Assembly: GCA_003049485.1 (NCBI GenBank) | Contig: PYST01000051.1 | Span: 99,879-163,878, forward strand | DNA length: 64,000 bases | Direction of reading: 5' to 3' | Origin: Ophioceras dolichostomum | Lineage: Eukaryota; Ascomycota; Sordariomycetes; Magnaporthales; Ophioceraceae | Shown here: positions 1 through 12,869 of the stretch, one piece after another | Position numbering within the stretch: the stretch's first letter is position 1 | Layout: every line of letters starts with the position of its first letter | The notes under the pieces: generated by a model | Told to the model about the DNA's origin: nothing | Seen by the model: the letters and a program-made list of their open reading frames with translations, nothing else | Databases searched by the model: none | Translations under genes and position numbers: made by a program

Positions 1-838
1 AAGGCCGGTGGGTTCCGCACCTTCTTCGCAGGTGAGTTAAATTCTTATCTTTCCGTGACGCATCCCCGTATGCGGGAATCCGTCGAGAAAGACAGCATTG
101 ACGACTGACCCAACTGCAGGCAATGGGTTGAATGTGGTCAAAATCATGCCCGAGACGGCGATCAAGTTCGGCACATACGAGTTCGCCAAGCGCACGCTTG
201 CCAACTTGGAGGGCCACAAGGACCCGACTCAGATCAACCCGTACTCCAAGTTCGTGGCCGGTGGCGTGGCCGGCATGGTCGCGCAGTTTGCCGTCTATCC
301 ACTAGACACCCTCAAGTTTCGCCTACAGTGCGAGACCGTTGAGGGGGGGCTTACCGGCAATGCCCTCCTGATACAGACCGCCAAGAAGATGTACGCCACT
401 GGGGGCTTTCGTGCGGCGTACAGAGGTGTCACGATGGGCCTGGTGGGCATGTTCCCCTACAGCGCCATCGATATGGGCACCTTCGAGTTCCTCAAGAACA
501 CGTTCAGGCACCACAAGGCGCGGATCTACGGGATACACGAGGAAGACGCCGGCCCAGGCAACGTGGCTACGGGTATGATCGGCGCCACGTCCGGAGCCTT
601 TGGCGCTACGATCGTCTATCCCCTGAACGTCCTGAGGACTCGACTCCAGACCCAGGGCACAGTCATGCACCCACCGACCTACACGGGCATCTGGGACGTC
701 ACGGTTAAGACGATCCGCAACGAGGGAGTTCGTGGTCTCTACAAAGGGCTGACGCCGAATCTCCTTAAGGTGGCGCCGGCCCTCAGCATCACGTGGATCG
801 TCTACGAGAACTCGAAGAGGTTCCTCAACCTCCATTAA
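1..838 (+). CDS. Ca2+-dependent mitochondrial carrier (SAL1/SCaMC type), 5' truncated by window edge
   Basis: This is the C-terminal part of a mitochondrial carrier of the inner membrane. Exon pieces are 1-31 and 120-838, with an intron at 32-119 (GTGAGT donor, CAG acceptor). Joining them restores the family stretch FFAGNGLNVVKIMPETAIKF. Two carrier signatures are visible, PLDTLKFRLQ and PLNVLRTRLQ; the second has Asn instead of the usual acidic residue. The order GNG-x-NV-x-K-x-PE, then two more repeats, is typical of the ATP-Mg/Pi (SCaMC/Sal1) subfamily, whose N-terminal EF-hands would lie outside the window. The stop is TAA at 836-838. The family call is firm; the exact substrate is inferred from the subfamily. 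Confidence 0.88.
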
Positions 839-2311
839 TCGCCATTACGTACGAGCGGACTGAATATATTGGGAGGAGAGAAAAAAAAAAGCCACTGCCG
901 GGGGCTATCGTTGGTTGGCCGGTCTTGATTAGACGGGACGGTCATACACGGCAGATTTAAACCCTAGAGCTGCTCATGGAAGAGAGAAGGAACATATTGC
1001 TGACACCAGCCACTTTATTGACTGGTACGGTGCAGACTTGCAATGACATACTACGTCACTTTCAGCATCTTAGGCGTTTCGGACGTGAAGGAGGACTGGC
1101 AAGTGTTGTCTTCTTGTCTACTGAGATGGTGTGTGAATCTTCGTGTTTAGACCCAAGGCAGCATGCCTGAAAGGCGTTGTGGTGCTGGCATCGATTTTGT
1201 AAGAATTCAAGATAGAGGAGAGGTCCAAGACGTGCTTGAGATAAGCGACGACAAGAATGAACGCCGCCTAGGTACCTAAGGAACCAAACAGAGGACTGCC
1301 CTTTGTGAAAGAGATCTAGCCTTGCGCTCTGCTTCGGACGAAGCTATCGTCAGATTGATAATCTGCAGGACACTCTCCGATGGCAGCAACATCGCGCGGC
1401 GTCAGACATGCGTTGCAAATATGCGGCTCTAGATTAACAGCTCTTAGGGAACACAAATAACCAACCACTGCTAGATAAGAGTGGTACGTATGTGCCGTCC
1501 TCACCTTCCAGATGCGGTGATTCTCATGTGTAAGACGGATGAATTTTGCGCTCCCCAGCTGCAGCCACGAAGCCACGGAACCAATCCGATCGCCCATCGA
1601 TCGCCCATTGAGCCGTCCCGTCCCTGGATGTCCATCTGCCCCTCCCTGAAAACAACCCCGCGTTTGACAGCTTCGACGTTCAGAATCAGGCTCTCGCTGG
1701 CTTGCGCCATCACACTCATATCCAGGTCGAGGTTTAGTGCTCTTTCTGTTTGGACTATTCCCGGTAGGTGTCCAATCAGCTGTAGTATCACGCCCTACTG
1801 TAAAAGCTCTTTTCGGAGGCACGTCGTAACCTGATCGACAGGATTACGAAGCTGCTTTGTCTCCCCATTCCCGTCTTGACTCTCGAGCTTGCCCTATCGT
1901 ACCTATTACGACTGCGTACCTACGGGAATTGCCTATCATTGTTAAGCGATCGAGCTAGAGTCGGCTCGATCCTCTCAACAGTCCACCACTACCCAACACC
2001 TTCCTCTTACACATTCGCTTGCCTGTCCAACTTCTCTCCTGATTCTTCTCCTGCCACCAGACACGGCTCGTTGTCGCCCAATATTTGCCTACGCCAGAAC
2101 AGAAACATTAGATACACCTACCTAGTAGCTCAGTTGAGAATTTTCCATCAAAGAGTTTGTTTGGTTGAGAGAGATTCCTGCACTTCTCAGTACCTCTGCT
2201 CTCCTTCACGTACTTTTCATATAAGCGTCGCAAAACAGAAACAGACGACCTGTGCGCGGCTTTCTAGTTGTCTTGGCAGATCCCAGGCCCCTGTCGAGTT
2301 GTTTCGCCGCC
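839..2311. other. Intergenic region and pyrimidine-rich 5' leader
   Basis: I see no supportable gene. ORFs on both strands are short, overlapping and without recognisable motifs. From about 1980 the plus strand becomes rich in C and T with many CA/CT runs, as is common for 5' leaders, and leads into the start at 2312. TACCTAGGTA-type motifs occur near 1268 and 2120. Confidence 0.5.
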
Positions 2312-5300
2312 ATGTCTCACGACTCAGACGACAGCGAACAGGACTGGAGGAGCCTGTACTTAGCGGAGGACGAAGAGGGCGGCGCGGCAGATACCCAGCC
2401 AACCCACTCGGGTCATCACCACCAGTCGGGGGCGAGCCAGTACCAGCATCATCACCACTCGCACGCTGGACCTCACCAGACGCAAGCAGCACCAACAGTT
2501 GGACCAGCCAATGACAGCTTTGGCTTCGGAGACGGAGAGGATGATGAGCACGAGCAAGACGTAAGCCACGTCCTCTCGCCTACCGACGGCTACTTCCGCG
2601 CGTCCGAGGTGCCATTCTCGTCGTCGTCCTCCTACCTCTCTCCTCTGTCGCCCACCACAAGATACTCGCCCCTATCATCCCAAGTGCCGCATGTTCCCGA
2701 CGTCTGGGTCCAGGATCCGTCGCTCAACCAGCAGCCACAAGGAAGAAGCAGCTCTGAGGCCGACAGCAAGGCAAGGGAAGCTCAGAGCTCTGACCAGTCG
2801 AACCCTGCTCGTTGGTCCCACTCGACTCAGTTGCCGTACAGTGACTTGTTTCATGGATCTGCTTTTGCCGGAGGTTCCTCCACGACCCAGCCGTTGAACA
2901 ATATATCCATTGATCGGGCCCCGCCTTCAGCAGCTACCACTATAACTACGCCTCGCTCTCATTCCTCTCTAGGCCCTCTTACTTCTACGACGACGGCGAC
3001 GACAACAACCACGCCGCCGCCATCGTCACGGCCATACTACCCAACACAATACCGCCATAGTGGCTTTACTAGAGGAGGCCTTCACTCCCATATCCCCCTT
3101 GAGGCCCCGCCTGCGTACTCACCCAGCAGCAACAGCTCCGGCAGTCCAGTCTCAGCTACTTCTGCCCTGCTTCCCGGCAATCCGCAGCCTGGACCTGGCG
3201 CTGGCCCTTCCTCTCACAACAACTACCAGACCTTCGGACGTCACTCCGTCGCCATCAACATTATGGGCAGAGATGAGTCTCAGGGACTCTTGTCCCGTGA
3301 CCCAGAGGACATGGGAGGTCACTCAGATGACGAGTATGAGCACGTAACTACGGTGTGGCATCGACGCGTCCGCAGGCGCTTTCACTCGAGGTCTTGCAAG
3401 GGAGTGCTGCTCGCACTCGTGCTGGGCGCCATCACTATTGGCTTCCTCCTCTCGACATTCAATGCGGTTCGCAACATCGGTGTGGTCAGTATTTCCTTTC
3501 TGTCTGCTCTCCGTTGCTAGGACACTCACTGCTTTTGTCTACGTTACCACCTCCCTTTGTCTACGTTACTCCCTGCCTGTTGGTTCGAGGAGGGGTATCT
3601 CTTACTCACCTCTGATTGTTGGGGCATGGTGAAAGAGACTCTATCCGAACTTGCTTCTATGACTTGTAATAATACCCTACCTACCTGGACATACCTATAT
3701 AATGCACCTAGTGGCTCCTCTCCCAGGCCTCACTCATTTGGACCACAACTCCCCTACTGACATCCCTCGGCACGCAGAAGCCAAAGATACCGAGCGAGAA
3801 AATAGAACAACCACCAGAGGACTTTACACCAATCGATGAAGACATGGATTTCCCTGCCGCATCCAACTGCAAAGCGGCTCAGACCGAGAGTACCTTGAGG
3901 TACACATACAAGGCAGACGCCGGCCGCTCGCTCTCGCTGAAAGAGACCTTGGAGCAGAACATGGACCGCCCCGACGAGACCAACGTCCGCGTCTTCGGCC
4001 AGGTCTTCTTCCGCAAGGCGGACGAGGCCTCCATCACGGTCGAGACCAAGGCGAGCGACGACAGGATCGTGGTCAAGCAGGAGTACGACCCGGACGCCCA
4101 GTCTCTGGAGCTCACCGTGCCGCGGACCGTCCCCTGGGACAACCGCCACGAGCCCTGGCCGTGTCTGACCATCCGAGTCACCGTCGACGTGCCCGACACC
4201 GGCGTCCTCGACGACCTCTCCGTCAGCACCGTCCACCTTGACGTCCTCCTCCTGGACAGCCTCTCCGTGGCCATCAGGAACAGGGCCGTCATCCACACGG
4301 TCGTCGGCCGCGTCGTGGCGGCGTCCAACGGCCTCGAGATAGACCCGGACCAGCTCATCCGGGACGGCGCGCCCGAGTCGTTCCGCTTCGACTCGCGCAC
4401 CATCGCGGTCAAGTCCGTCTCCGCCCCCATCCTCGGCTCGTGGCCGCTGTACGACTACCTCGGCCTGGAGACCGTTTCGGGCGACATCAGGGTCGGCGTC
4501 GAGCCGAAGCCGGTCGACAAGGACAGGCCCCGCGAAGCGAGCCTCTTCGTCAAGTCCACGTCTGGGCACGTCGAGTTCTGGGAGCCAGTCCATAAATCGC
4601 GGCAGATTCTGCTCCAGCAACAACAGCAACTACAGCAGCTAGGAGGTGACGACGGGTCAGGCTCCAAGGCGGCGGCGCCCGAGCAGCTCATCCCGCCCAG
4701 GAACTACTCCGTCAACGCGCACACCACCTCGGGACCCATAAAGGGCGCCGTGGCATTCACGTCCTCGGCCACGTTCCACTCCACGTCCGGCACGATGGCC
4801 GTCGATCTGCTGCCGGTGCTGCCCGCCGCGTTCGCAGCGATGACCGATCTACATCCGGAGGAGAAAAAGAGCACCCTCCACACGTCCTCCACGAGCGGCA
4901 CGACGGCCATCCGCGTGCTCGAGCCGATGTGGTTTGAGAGCGAGGAGGGAACCTACAGCACCGCGCCCACAGACCTAATCGCTGCTCCGAAGGTGCCATC
5001 CCAGCCCAAGGTCCCCAAGGCCCCGTCGTGGCCCAACCCGGACCGCGGCGTCTTCGTGCCCATCGGCGGGGGAGACCCCTACCGCATCCCCGGCGTGGAC
5101 CCCTCGGTGCTGATCCCGCCTGGTCTGCCCAAGGACGTGCTCGACAACATCTTGCGGCCGCCCGTGAAGACTTACCGAGACCAGGACCAGGACCAGAGCA
5201 AAAAACGTGCTCGGAGCGAATCGGTTGCCAGGTTCCTGCGCATCCTGGGGGCGCGCCACGACACCACCAGCGCGGACCTGGGGCTGAGGTACCCGGGGTC

Positions 5301-5514
5301 GTGGGAGGGCGACATCGACGTGAGCTCGATGGCCGGGTCGATCGCTGTAACGGGCGAGGGGGTGAAGATCATCAGGAGCGGCGGGGACTGGCCTGGGGTT
5401 AATAAGAGGGTTGTGGCGAGGAAGGGGGAGCTTGCTGAGGGGACGGGGTCGGCGGTTGTGGTTAGGACTATGAGTGGGAGGGTTGGGGTTCATGTTGGGG
5501 AGGGGAGTGGCTGA
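2312..5514 (+). CDS. Single-pass membrane protein with C-terminal DUF4097-like beta-helical domain
   Basis: There are two exons, 2312-3484 and 3778-5514, giving about 969 residues. The intron is phase 0 (GTCAGT donor, CAG acceptor), and the reading frame runs from exon 2 into the long downstream ORF with no shift. I chose ATG 2312 (MSHDSDDSEQDW) because the upstream in-frame ATG at 2252 lies in leader-like sequence. Residues 1-365 are low complexity, rich in His, Ser, Thr and Pro. A basic stretch (RRVRRRFHSRS) is followed by one membrane segment near 366-386. The C-terminal part carries repeated S/T-x-SG-x-I/V units (TVSGDIRV, TSGHVEF, TSGPIKGAV, STSGTMAVD, TMSGRVGV), the hallmark of DUF4097/DUF4098-type repeats. 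The topology suggests a cytosolic N terminus and a luminal or extracellular repeat domain. The molecular role is unknown. Confidence 0.8.
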
Positions 5515-6318
5515 TTTTTTGAGGAGGTGAGTGCGTGGGAGGTGAGGAGTGAAGGGGATAGAGGCTTGAGGGACGTTTTTCTGCTGTCTTTGGTTCTGAG
5601 ATTTTGGTATTGGGGTTTTGGTTTGGTTTCCTTTTGCTGGGTCGATATCGCCTCGGGTTGTGTCTTGCTGTCTTTTCTCTTGCTAGCGAGTAGTTGTTCC
5701 CCTTGACTTGAAAGTGTCTTGGGGGGTACCCGGACTCTAAACGACGACGTGTATGAGGGATCCTGTGATCTACAACGATTCATGCTCTGCCAGTTGTTAT
5801 TTTCTTCATTCTTTGAAACACAGTATGTCACTCTCCTGCTTCCTGACCTACAACCAAGTAACAATATAAAGCCGTTTCCTTCGAATGCCTTCTTGGTCGA
5901 CGTCGTGCATATGGCTGTGATGAAATGAGTAACAGACGTCAACTGATATAACTTTGTTGACGCGGCATTGTCAATAGCCAACCAACAACGAGCAGTGACA
6001 GGATGGAAGGGCAGTGGTTACGATGGAGAAAGCGCCATGAGAGCGACGAAGAGGCCATGGTGTACGTGAGAGGAGTCTGATGGCTTTCTTCCCCAAACTA
6101 GTACCGGGGAAGCTATATAATCCGAGGCTCCCAGGTCTCTTTAGGTCCACCTCATTCGCATCTCTCCAACCCACCACAACACTCATCATCCACATTGCCG
6201 ACCTCTGCTCGCATATCCATACAAACATACCTCTTGCCTAATCCGGTGCCCTCGATCCTATCGAAGTCGCCCTTACTATCACGTTAAAACGCAGGAAAAA
6301 TCAAAAACAGCAGACAGA
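5515..6318. other. Intergenic region with promoter of the small ORF
   Basis: No gene is supported here; a 163-codon minus-strand ORF at 5490-5981 overlaps the end of the DUF4097-like gene and has no family signal. The right half holds a TATA box at 6114-6120 and a CA/CT-rich leader for the ORF at 6319. Confidence 0.5.
6114..6120 (+). promoter_or_regulatory. TATA box (TATATAA)
   Basis: TATATAA lies about 200 nt upstream of the ATG at 6319 and is followed by a C/T/CA-rich leader, as in strongly expressed fungal genes. It is the main support for transcription of the small downstream ORF. Confidence 0.5.
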
Positions 6319-6501
6319 ATGTGCGTCATCAAGGAAGGCAACGAGTGGCCCCCCTACTGCTACGATCCCCTGAAGACTTACGACTGCCAGCACAACTGTT
6401 CCGCGAACAACAACCGACGAACTCGAGGCAAGAAGGGGGAGAAGAAGAAGAAGAGTGCCTCCGATGGCAAGGACAATCGCACTACGAATGGCAATCAATA
6501 G
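6319..6501 (+). CDS. Small uncharacterised protein (60 aa), possibly extended by UAG recoding to 6561
   Basis: This is a short ORF starting MCVIKEGNEWPPYCYD behind a TATA box and a pyrimidine/CA-rich leader, with a purine at -3. The N-terminal third has four cysteines (positions 2, 14, 23 and 27). The middle is strongly basic (RRTRGKKGEKKKK) and the end is Asn-rich. I recognise no family. The stop at 6499-6501 is UAG, and the same frame stays open for 19 more codons (AYGSSASPYTENTQYGQQQ) before a second UAG at 6559-6561. The extension has a similar polar Q/N/Y/G/S composition, so the true product may be about 80 residues if the first UAG is edited or read through. A run of 19 open codons by chance is not rare, so this is a hypothesis. 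The ORF is a candidate gene only. Confidence 0.4.
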   Translation: MCVIKEGNEWPPYCYDPLKTYDCQHNCSANNNRRTRGKKGEKKKKSASDGKDNRTTNGNQ

Positions 6502-6561
6502 GCGTACGGTTCCTCCGCCTCACCATACACCGAGAATACCCAGTATGGTCAGCAGCAATAG

Positions 6562-7974
6562 GCATCTTTTTGCCTGGGCTATCTCGAGATGGTATCTCGA
6601 GACGCTATCACGGATTTGCTTCGTTCCCGTTTGTGCTGGGCTTTTTGGGGACAGCTTGAGTACAGCAGGAGCCTTGAGTCTTTCTCATCTACCACACCTA
6701 CCCCTTAGATACCTAGTTGAATGGTACTGGATTGAGTGCCCGAGTTAGAATCGGATGCCTTCCGTGTTATTATTGTGAATATCGTACGCTCGTATGGAGT
6801 GATTGATACGTTGTCTGATGAAGATGTTGTACAAATACTTTTCCGGTCTCTCTGACCGTCCCCGAGTTATAGATTCTCGGATTCTCATAGTCTCAGTTCG
6901 AGGCAAGTGCTGTCGGTGTACCAACGCGAACTGCTGAGTGATCGACTGGTGTATCCGGTCATATGAATGGCCTGTATTGAACTATATGGAATAAAACCGG
7001 GCATTATCATAACCAAGCGGTTGGGATCTCCCCATGGAGTCGTCCATGGACTCGGATGTGGAGAGGACTAAGAAGGACGGAAAGTCGCGAGGCTATTTGA
7101 ACCGGGAAATCGGGTAAATCTGCACCGGAGTTCGCACTGGGACCCTAACTTGTTCGTCCGTTCTGCAGGGGCCTTAAGGGTTTTTGGGTTTCCGTTCACC
7201 TGTTTCCTCGTGCGAAAAGATTGCAGAATTTTGTGGAGGATTTGCTGCACAGAGCAGGGGCGTTTCCTGGATTGTTCCTTAACGTTACGCCAACGGTTTA
7301 GTTGCGGAGAAAAATTGGCTTGATGTCGTCGAATCGAGCAGGAGAAGCCCAGAAGGTCAACGTCAAGCAAGGCAACATACCCACCACAGCCCACCAGCCC
7401 ACTTTGACCTCCGCAAACCTGCTGCGGCGCAGGCGCACTGGACACCCCCTTGGAGCAAACAAGCTGCAGCCGCCAGCCCCCTCTCTGTGGCCCCGCGAAC
7501 CGACCCTGAACAAGAACAGAAAGAAAGCCGCCCACGGGACTGGACGGACGTGCTACATCAAATGTCGAACTACGACGCGGACTGCTGCACGTCAATGTCA
7601 TTGGTGCAGTAATCATAATTATAGCTCCTGTCGGTCCATCAATATGGAAGGTGCAGATGCGGATACATTCAAGCCGTCGGAGTAGAGAGGCAGGCAGGTT
7701 CCGTTACGCTTCAGAACAGCAGAACAGCAGATCACTTGACCTCAACAAACTGAGGTCACCCGCTACTAGACGCTAGACGCTATTGTACCGTGGAACGAGT
7801 CTGCTGAGAAGCAACCTGGGAAGACGGAGCGCCGGCAGCGCCGCACACCACCTAGCAAGGCCCAACCAGCCGCCACCATACACACATCTTGGTCGAGCGG
7901 GCAGCTACCTGAAGCTCTCAGCTTCGTCCGTTCAGACACCTGCGTATGCCTTCCCTCCATAGCTATCGTCCACA
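6562..7974. other. Intergenic region
   Basis: I found no convincing gene. ORFs at 7068-7616 (minus) and 7302-7685 (plus) overlap each other, lack motifs and have no intron-compatible context. The right end is the promoter and leader of the WD40 gene. Confidence 0.45.
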
Positions 7975-10900
7975 ATGGCCAAGAAGGCACGCCAAAGGAT
8001 AAGTTACGGTTCGTCTCCCCCCTCTTTTGCCCCCTTCCATTGTTAGCTCTCCAAAACCCCGCATAGCGTCAGTTCATGCGCAATGCGAGCCAATGCGGGT
8101 AGCTCGAAGTCTCCAAGCCTCCAAGTCTCGAAGCCCCCTCGAGCTCTAGACCGGTTAAGCTTCTTGTTTGGAGGGAGCTCCCGCACCTCCACCACTGAGA
8201 ATACCTTTGTACCATGATCGCCCTACCGGTCGTTACCACACGATATGAGAAAAAGCTTGCATGCTGTCCTCAAGGCGCGAAGCGTCCCGGACCTCGTCGG
8301 ACCCTGTCGACGACACATAGACGCGACCTGGAGCTACTACGAGGACTAGTTGGTCAACTAACGTCGCCCCGTCGCCGCCACAGTGCTCGAGCTAGCTGGT
8401 TCCCAGTCTGGCGGCCACCGACTCGGCGTCAACGGTTTAGCGGTCGACCGAGATAATGCGATTCTGTACGAGCCCCTTCCCATTCTCTTGTCCATGCGCG
8501 AACTCAGGGCCTGGTGGCCATCTGCGCCTGGCGTCATCTCCTCTGCGCAAGTCTAGCATGCATCTGACCTGTCGCATCCTAGTTACTCCGGAGGGCGGGA
8601 CGGCATCGTATGCGCGTGGGACTTGAACCTCGACCTCTCCTCCAGGTCAACAGCGGCAGCCGCATCCTCGACAGCAGCGACAGACTCGACGACGAACGGA
8701 ACGAAGGGGGCGCCGAAGCCCGCTACGAGCAAGTTCCGCTGCCAGACCCAGGCGCACACACACTGGATCAACGACATCGTTCTTGCCCAGAGCTGCAATG
8801 CCCTGGTGTCGGCGTCGTCTGACCTGACCGTCAAGGTCTGGCGGCCACACAGCGCAGCGGGGGAGGAGCCGGCAACGATCGGGCAGCACTCCGACTACGT
8901 CAAGTGTGTGGCCATCCCGAGCCTACAAACTGACTGGGTGGCCTCAGGCGGGCTTGACCGCAGGATATACTTGTGGGACCTTCAGGGCGGCGGCAAGACG
9001 CTCGAGATCGACGTTAGTGGCGAAGAAGTCACAGAGAAGGGCTCGGTATACGCCCTTAGCGTCAACCACAGTATACTGGCCAGCGGTGGGCCGGAGTCGA
9101 CTCTTCGACTATGGGACCCCAAGACGGGCAAGCGCATCACCAAGTTCGTCGGCCACACGGACAACGTGCGCGCCATCCTCGTCAATGAGGCCGGCGACAT
9201 GGTCATGACTGCTAGCTCCGACCAGACGGTCAAGGTGTGGAGCGTCACTGCGGGCCGTTGCATGCACACCCTGACGATGCATAACGACAGCGTCTGGTCG
9301 CTGTACTCGGACGACCCCGCCCTGAATCTCTTTTACAGCAGCGACCGCTCCGGCTTGGTCGTGAAGACTGACGTGAGGGGCACCCTGGGCGAGCTTGACG
9401 ATGGCCTGTCTCTGGCTGTTGCCCAGGAGAACGACGGCGTCAGCAAGGTTCTGGCCTGTGGGGATCACATTTGGACCGCCACTTCCAGTTCCTCCATCAA
9501 CAGGTGGGCCGACGTCGATACTGGCTCCGATATTCGCCTGCCCGAAGCCTTCAGGAGACATCACCGGGCTACTTCTGTCTCAACTACTGTCTCGACGACA
9601 ATGACTATTAATCAAACGGCACCAAAAGCCTCCGAGATCCCCGCGAAGTCAATATTAAGAATATCTAACACGGCCCTATTCCCGTCGGCGCACTCCCTAC
9701 TCGCATCCGACGCAAATACTATTGCCGGTTCGATCACGACAAGGAAGGGCTCGGAAGTCCTCCTTGACGCTGTGCCTGCCGTTGTAGAGCCTGTTCATCA
9801 CCTGCCGGAGGAGACCATCGAGGGCCAGTTTGGTCTGGTAAAGCACCGTCTGTTGAACGACCGCCGGAGGGTTTTGACGTTAGATACTGCTGGTGATGTT
9901 TTGTTATGGGACTTGATCAAGGTAAGTTACCGTGATTCTGCGCTGGAACCGTTTGTCTGGTAGAGAAACAAAGGGTGTGGAGATGGACTGTGTGCTGATC
10001 ATGACACGTTTCTTCCACTCCCTTCCGAATAGTGCGAACCGATCCAAAGCTTCGGTAAGAGGCATTTGGAGGACGTCGAGCCCGAGGTTAACACCGTCGA
10101 GGCTGTGGCTCCCTGGTGTTCCATCGATACGAGCTCGGGTAACCTAACAGTTGTCCTGGAGCCCTTCAACTGCTTCGACGCTGAGATGTATGCCGATGGC
10201 CTGGTGACGGAAGAACCTGTTGAGTTCAGAGAAGACCAAAGAAGTGAGTAAAAAAAAGCAGCGCCCCCCTGAAAGCAGGCGATAAGTGCCCGTCGTGGAT
10301 GCCATATGCTCATCTTAAGCGTCTCATCAGTCAACCTTGGCAAATGGATATTGCGTTACCTATTCGCGAATTTGATAGACGAGGAGATCAGGCGAGACGA
10401 GGCACACAGGGCTAAGCTCAACGATGCCGTCGAGAAGAGACTGGCAGCCGCGCGGACAAATCCGCCGTCGTCAATATCGATACCTCAGTCGGGACTATCG
10501 AGCTGGGAACTGGGAGAGAATTCACCATCGACAACGCCACGACCTAATGGGCCATCCTTCCTTGGGCCACTATCACCAGGCATGGGGATAGCATCCGCCA
10601 CGCCGGCACCTCAGCACCTTGGCAGGTCCATAGGGGACGCTGGGAGCCCATTAGATAAGAGGGCATCCCAAGTCAGCCGGCCGTCTGTGGAGAGGGACGA
10701 CTACTTCTCCAACGCGATAGTTTCCGCGTCGGACGCCGCGAGTAAGCCCGTGGCGACCCCCGCAGAGCCCCCGACCCCGGCCACGGACGCGAAATCGCCC
10801 GCAGCCGATAACGGGAAGGACAAGGACAAGGACAAGGAGAAGGACAACAACGGCAAGTCGCCCAGCACCCCGTTCGGGAAGAAGTTCCGCATGGGCATGT

Positions 10901-12112
10901 CCTTCGGCGGCAAGAAGCTGGGGCGGTCCGCGTCGTCGACGGCGGTGGAGAAGCCGGCGGTCGTGGACGAGAAGGTCGAAGAGGCGTCCGAGTCCTCGTC
11001 CAGCCACGAGAAGGAGGTCGACGACAGCTTCTTCGGGGTGATACAGAAGATCCACAACGAGTACGAGAAGCAGCTGGCCGAGTCGCCCGACAAGCTCGTC
11101 GAGACCCGCGTGGCGCCCAGCCTGCCGAGCGAGACGCCCGTGCTCAAGCTCCCACCCGCCACCAAGGTGATCATCCAGGAGGAGACGCAGGGGGGCAGCG
11201 CGGAGCTGTACCGCGGGACCGTGGGCACCGTGGGGATGGACGCCGACGTCGTGGAGCAAAAGGCGCCGATGTGGCTCGGGGACGTGCTGCTGCTCAACAC
11301 GGTCCCGCCAAAGGACCCCGTCAAGGTGTCGTTCGTGCTGCACCCTTGGCAGGACACGCTGCCGCACATCGCCACCACCGATGGGAATAACAGGCTGAAC
11401 GCCAACCGCATGCTGCGCGTCAAGAAGATCTTGGCGTACGTGGCTGAGCGTATCGAGCCGGCTCCGCCGACGCCGCCGGAGGAGGGTGGTGAAGAGGGAG
11501 CCGGAGGCGAGGGCGAGGGCCAGGGCGAGGGCACGGCTGCGGATGTGAAGGATGACGGTCCTGCGGTAGAAGCGGAGGAGAAGGATCAGGAGCAGGAGCC
11601 AGACCATGAGCAGGCTCTTGTTGTCGATCCGGAGGCGGCGGCGCTGAAGCCCGAGGAGTACCTCGAGCTGTACTGCAACGACCAGGTAAGAACCTACCTA
11701 GCCATCAGACCGTTACTACCCTACCCCTTCAAGGCCAAACCAAAGTGGGGTCTAGAAAGAAACACAGATACCACGCTAACCTAACCTCCCTTCTCTCGAC
11801 GAAACGAATCAGCTCCTCCCCATCACCATGAGCCTGGCGACCCTGCGCGCCCACATCTGGAAGGGCGGCAACGACGTCGTCCTGTACTACAAGGCCAACG
11901 GCCGCAAGTACATCCCGAACCCTCCACCTGCGCCGGCCCCGCCGCCGGCGGACGAAGAAGGTGGTGGTGGTGGCTCCTCCGCCTCCGCCCGCGGTACGGA
12001 CGGTGGCGGCTCGCACGGGCACGCCGAGCAGCTGCAGGGCATCGACGTCGGCCCTGCGCGTCCGGCTGCGCCGGGGGCGGCTGCTGCGGCTATTATTGGG
12101 TCTCTTCATTAG
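7975..12112 (+). CDS. bun107: WD40 repeat protein, WDR48/UAF1 homologue (fungal Bun107/Duf1 type)
   Basis: Six exons (7975-8008, 8384-8465, 8583-9921, 10033-10243, 10331-11685, 11813-12112) join in frame to give about 1106 residues. The tiny first exon encodes MAKKARQRISY. Exon 2 gives SGGHRLGVNGLAVDRDNAIL, and exon 3 continues with YSGGRDGIVCAWDLNLDLSS. WD repeats follow (HTHWINDIVL, SDLTVKVWRPH, GLDRRIYLWDL, TLRLWDPKTG, DQTVKVWSV). The last two exons carry the DUF3337 region characteristic of WDR48 (LFANLIDEEIRRDE, ending LATLRAHIWKGGNDVVLYYKANGR). Proteins of this family activate ubiquitin-specific proteases (Ubp9 in fission yeast, USP1/12/46 in animals). The middle has a charged low-complexity insert (KDKDKDKEKD) and an acidic linker. 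Splicing was judged from family similarity as well as consensus. Confidence 0.9.
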
Positions 12113-12869
12113 GGTGGTGGGGGTGAGAGGGTGGAGAGAGGAATGTTTAGGCTGAGGGGGGGATGAGATGGAATGGAGAGAGGCGTATGGGGGTGATGGT
12201 AGACGGAGGAAATTGGGAGGAGGAGGGAGAAGGAGCCAGTGGTAGGGGCCGTGGCTGTGTGTGTGTGCATTTGCTTTGTTGATGACATGAGTGAAGAAAA
12301 TGGGAGGCGATTGACCGTTTCGTGTTTATGTCAGCGTTCTGAAGCATATTATCATGGTGATTTTTTGTTCTCCCTTGCCCTCATTTCTTCTTTTTCATTT
12401 TTTTGCTTCATACACATTAGCGAAGTTAGTATTGTCGTGTTTGTCTGTTGGACATGAAGATAGCTACCTAGTCGAGGGGATGGCTGTTTGGCTTCTGGCC
12501 TCTTGCTGAGTGTATATATTGACGGTTGACGCAAGACCAAAAATAATCAAGTGAAGCTTCTTTTCGGTGAGACTATTTCTTATTGATTCGTGCACCAGTG
12601 CTCTAGGGGTTATTGAAGCAGTGTTGGTATTCTATGAGGTATCGCCACTGTTTCTTGGAAAACAGCGAAGACCCGAAAAGGCATTGATATCTTCGTTGCC
12701 GCGTGGTATATATACATCTATTAAGTTTTGGTACAACTGGAGATGATCCCAGTAGGTGATGATACAATATGAATATAGAATCTGTCACTCTCCTGGGCCA
12801 GAGAGAGCTTTCGGGGGTCAAAACGTAACGACATGACCAGGGGAACGCCGTAGCCGGGACCGAGACATG
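12113..12869. other. Intergenic region between convergent genes
   Basis: This is 3' flanking sequence of the WD40 gene and the PET8-type gene. It is T-rich on the plus strand near 12360-12410 with no supportable ORF. Confidence 0.5.

Noticed and set aside
1316..1822. 168-codon minus-strand ORF
   Set aside because: Overlaps other ORFs, has no recognisable motif and lies in leader/promoter-like DNA.
3754..4629. 291-codon minus-strand ORF opposite the DUF4097-like gene
   Set aside because: Mirror of a GC-rich coding strand; composition (Asp/Val/Gly/Arg-rich) is typical of antisense shadows.
7302..7685. 127-codon plus ORF
   Set aside because: No family signal and overlaps an equally long minus ORF; no promoter or intron evidence.
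10651..11607. 318-codon minus ORF opposite the WD40 gene
   Set aside because: Antisense of charged low-complexity coding sequence (Leu/Arg/Val-rich shadow).
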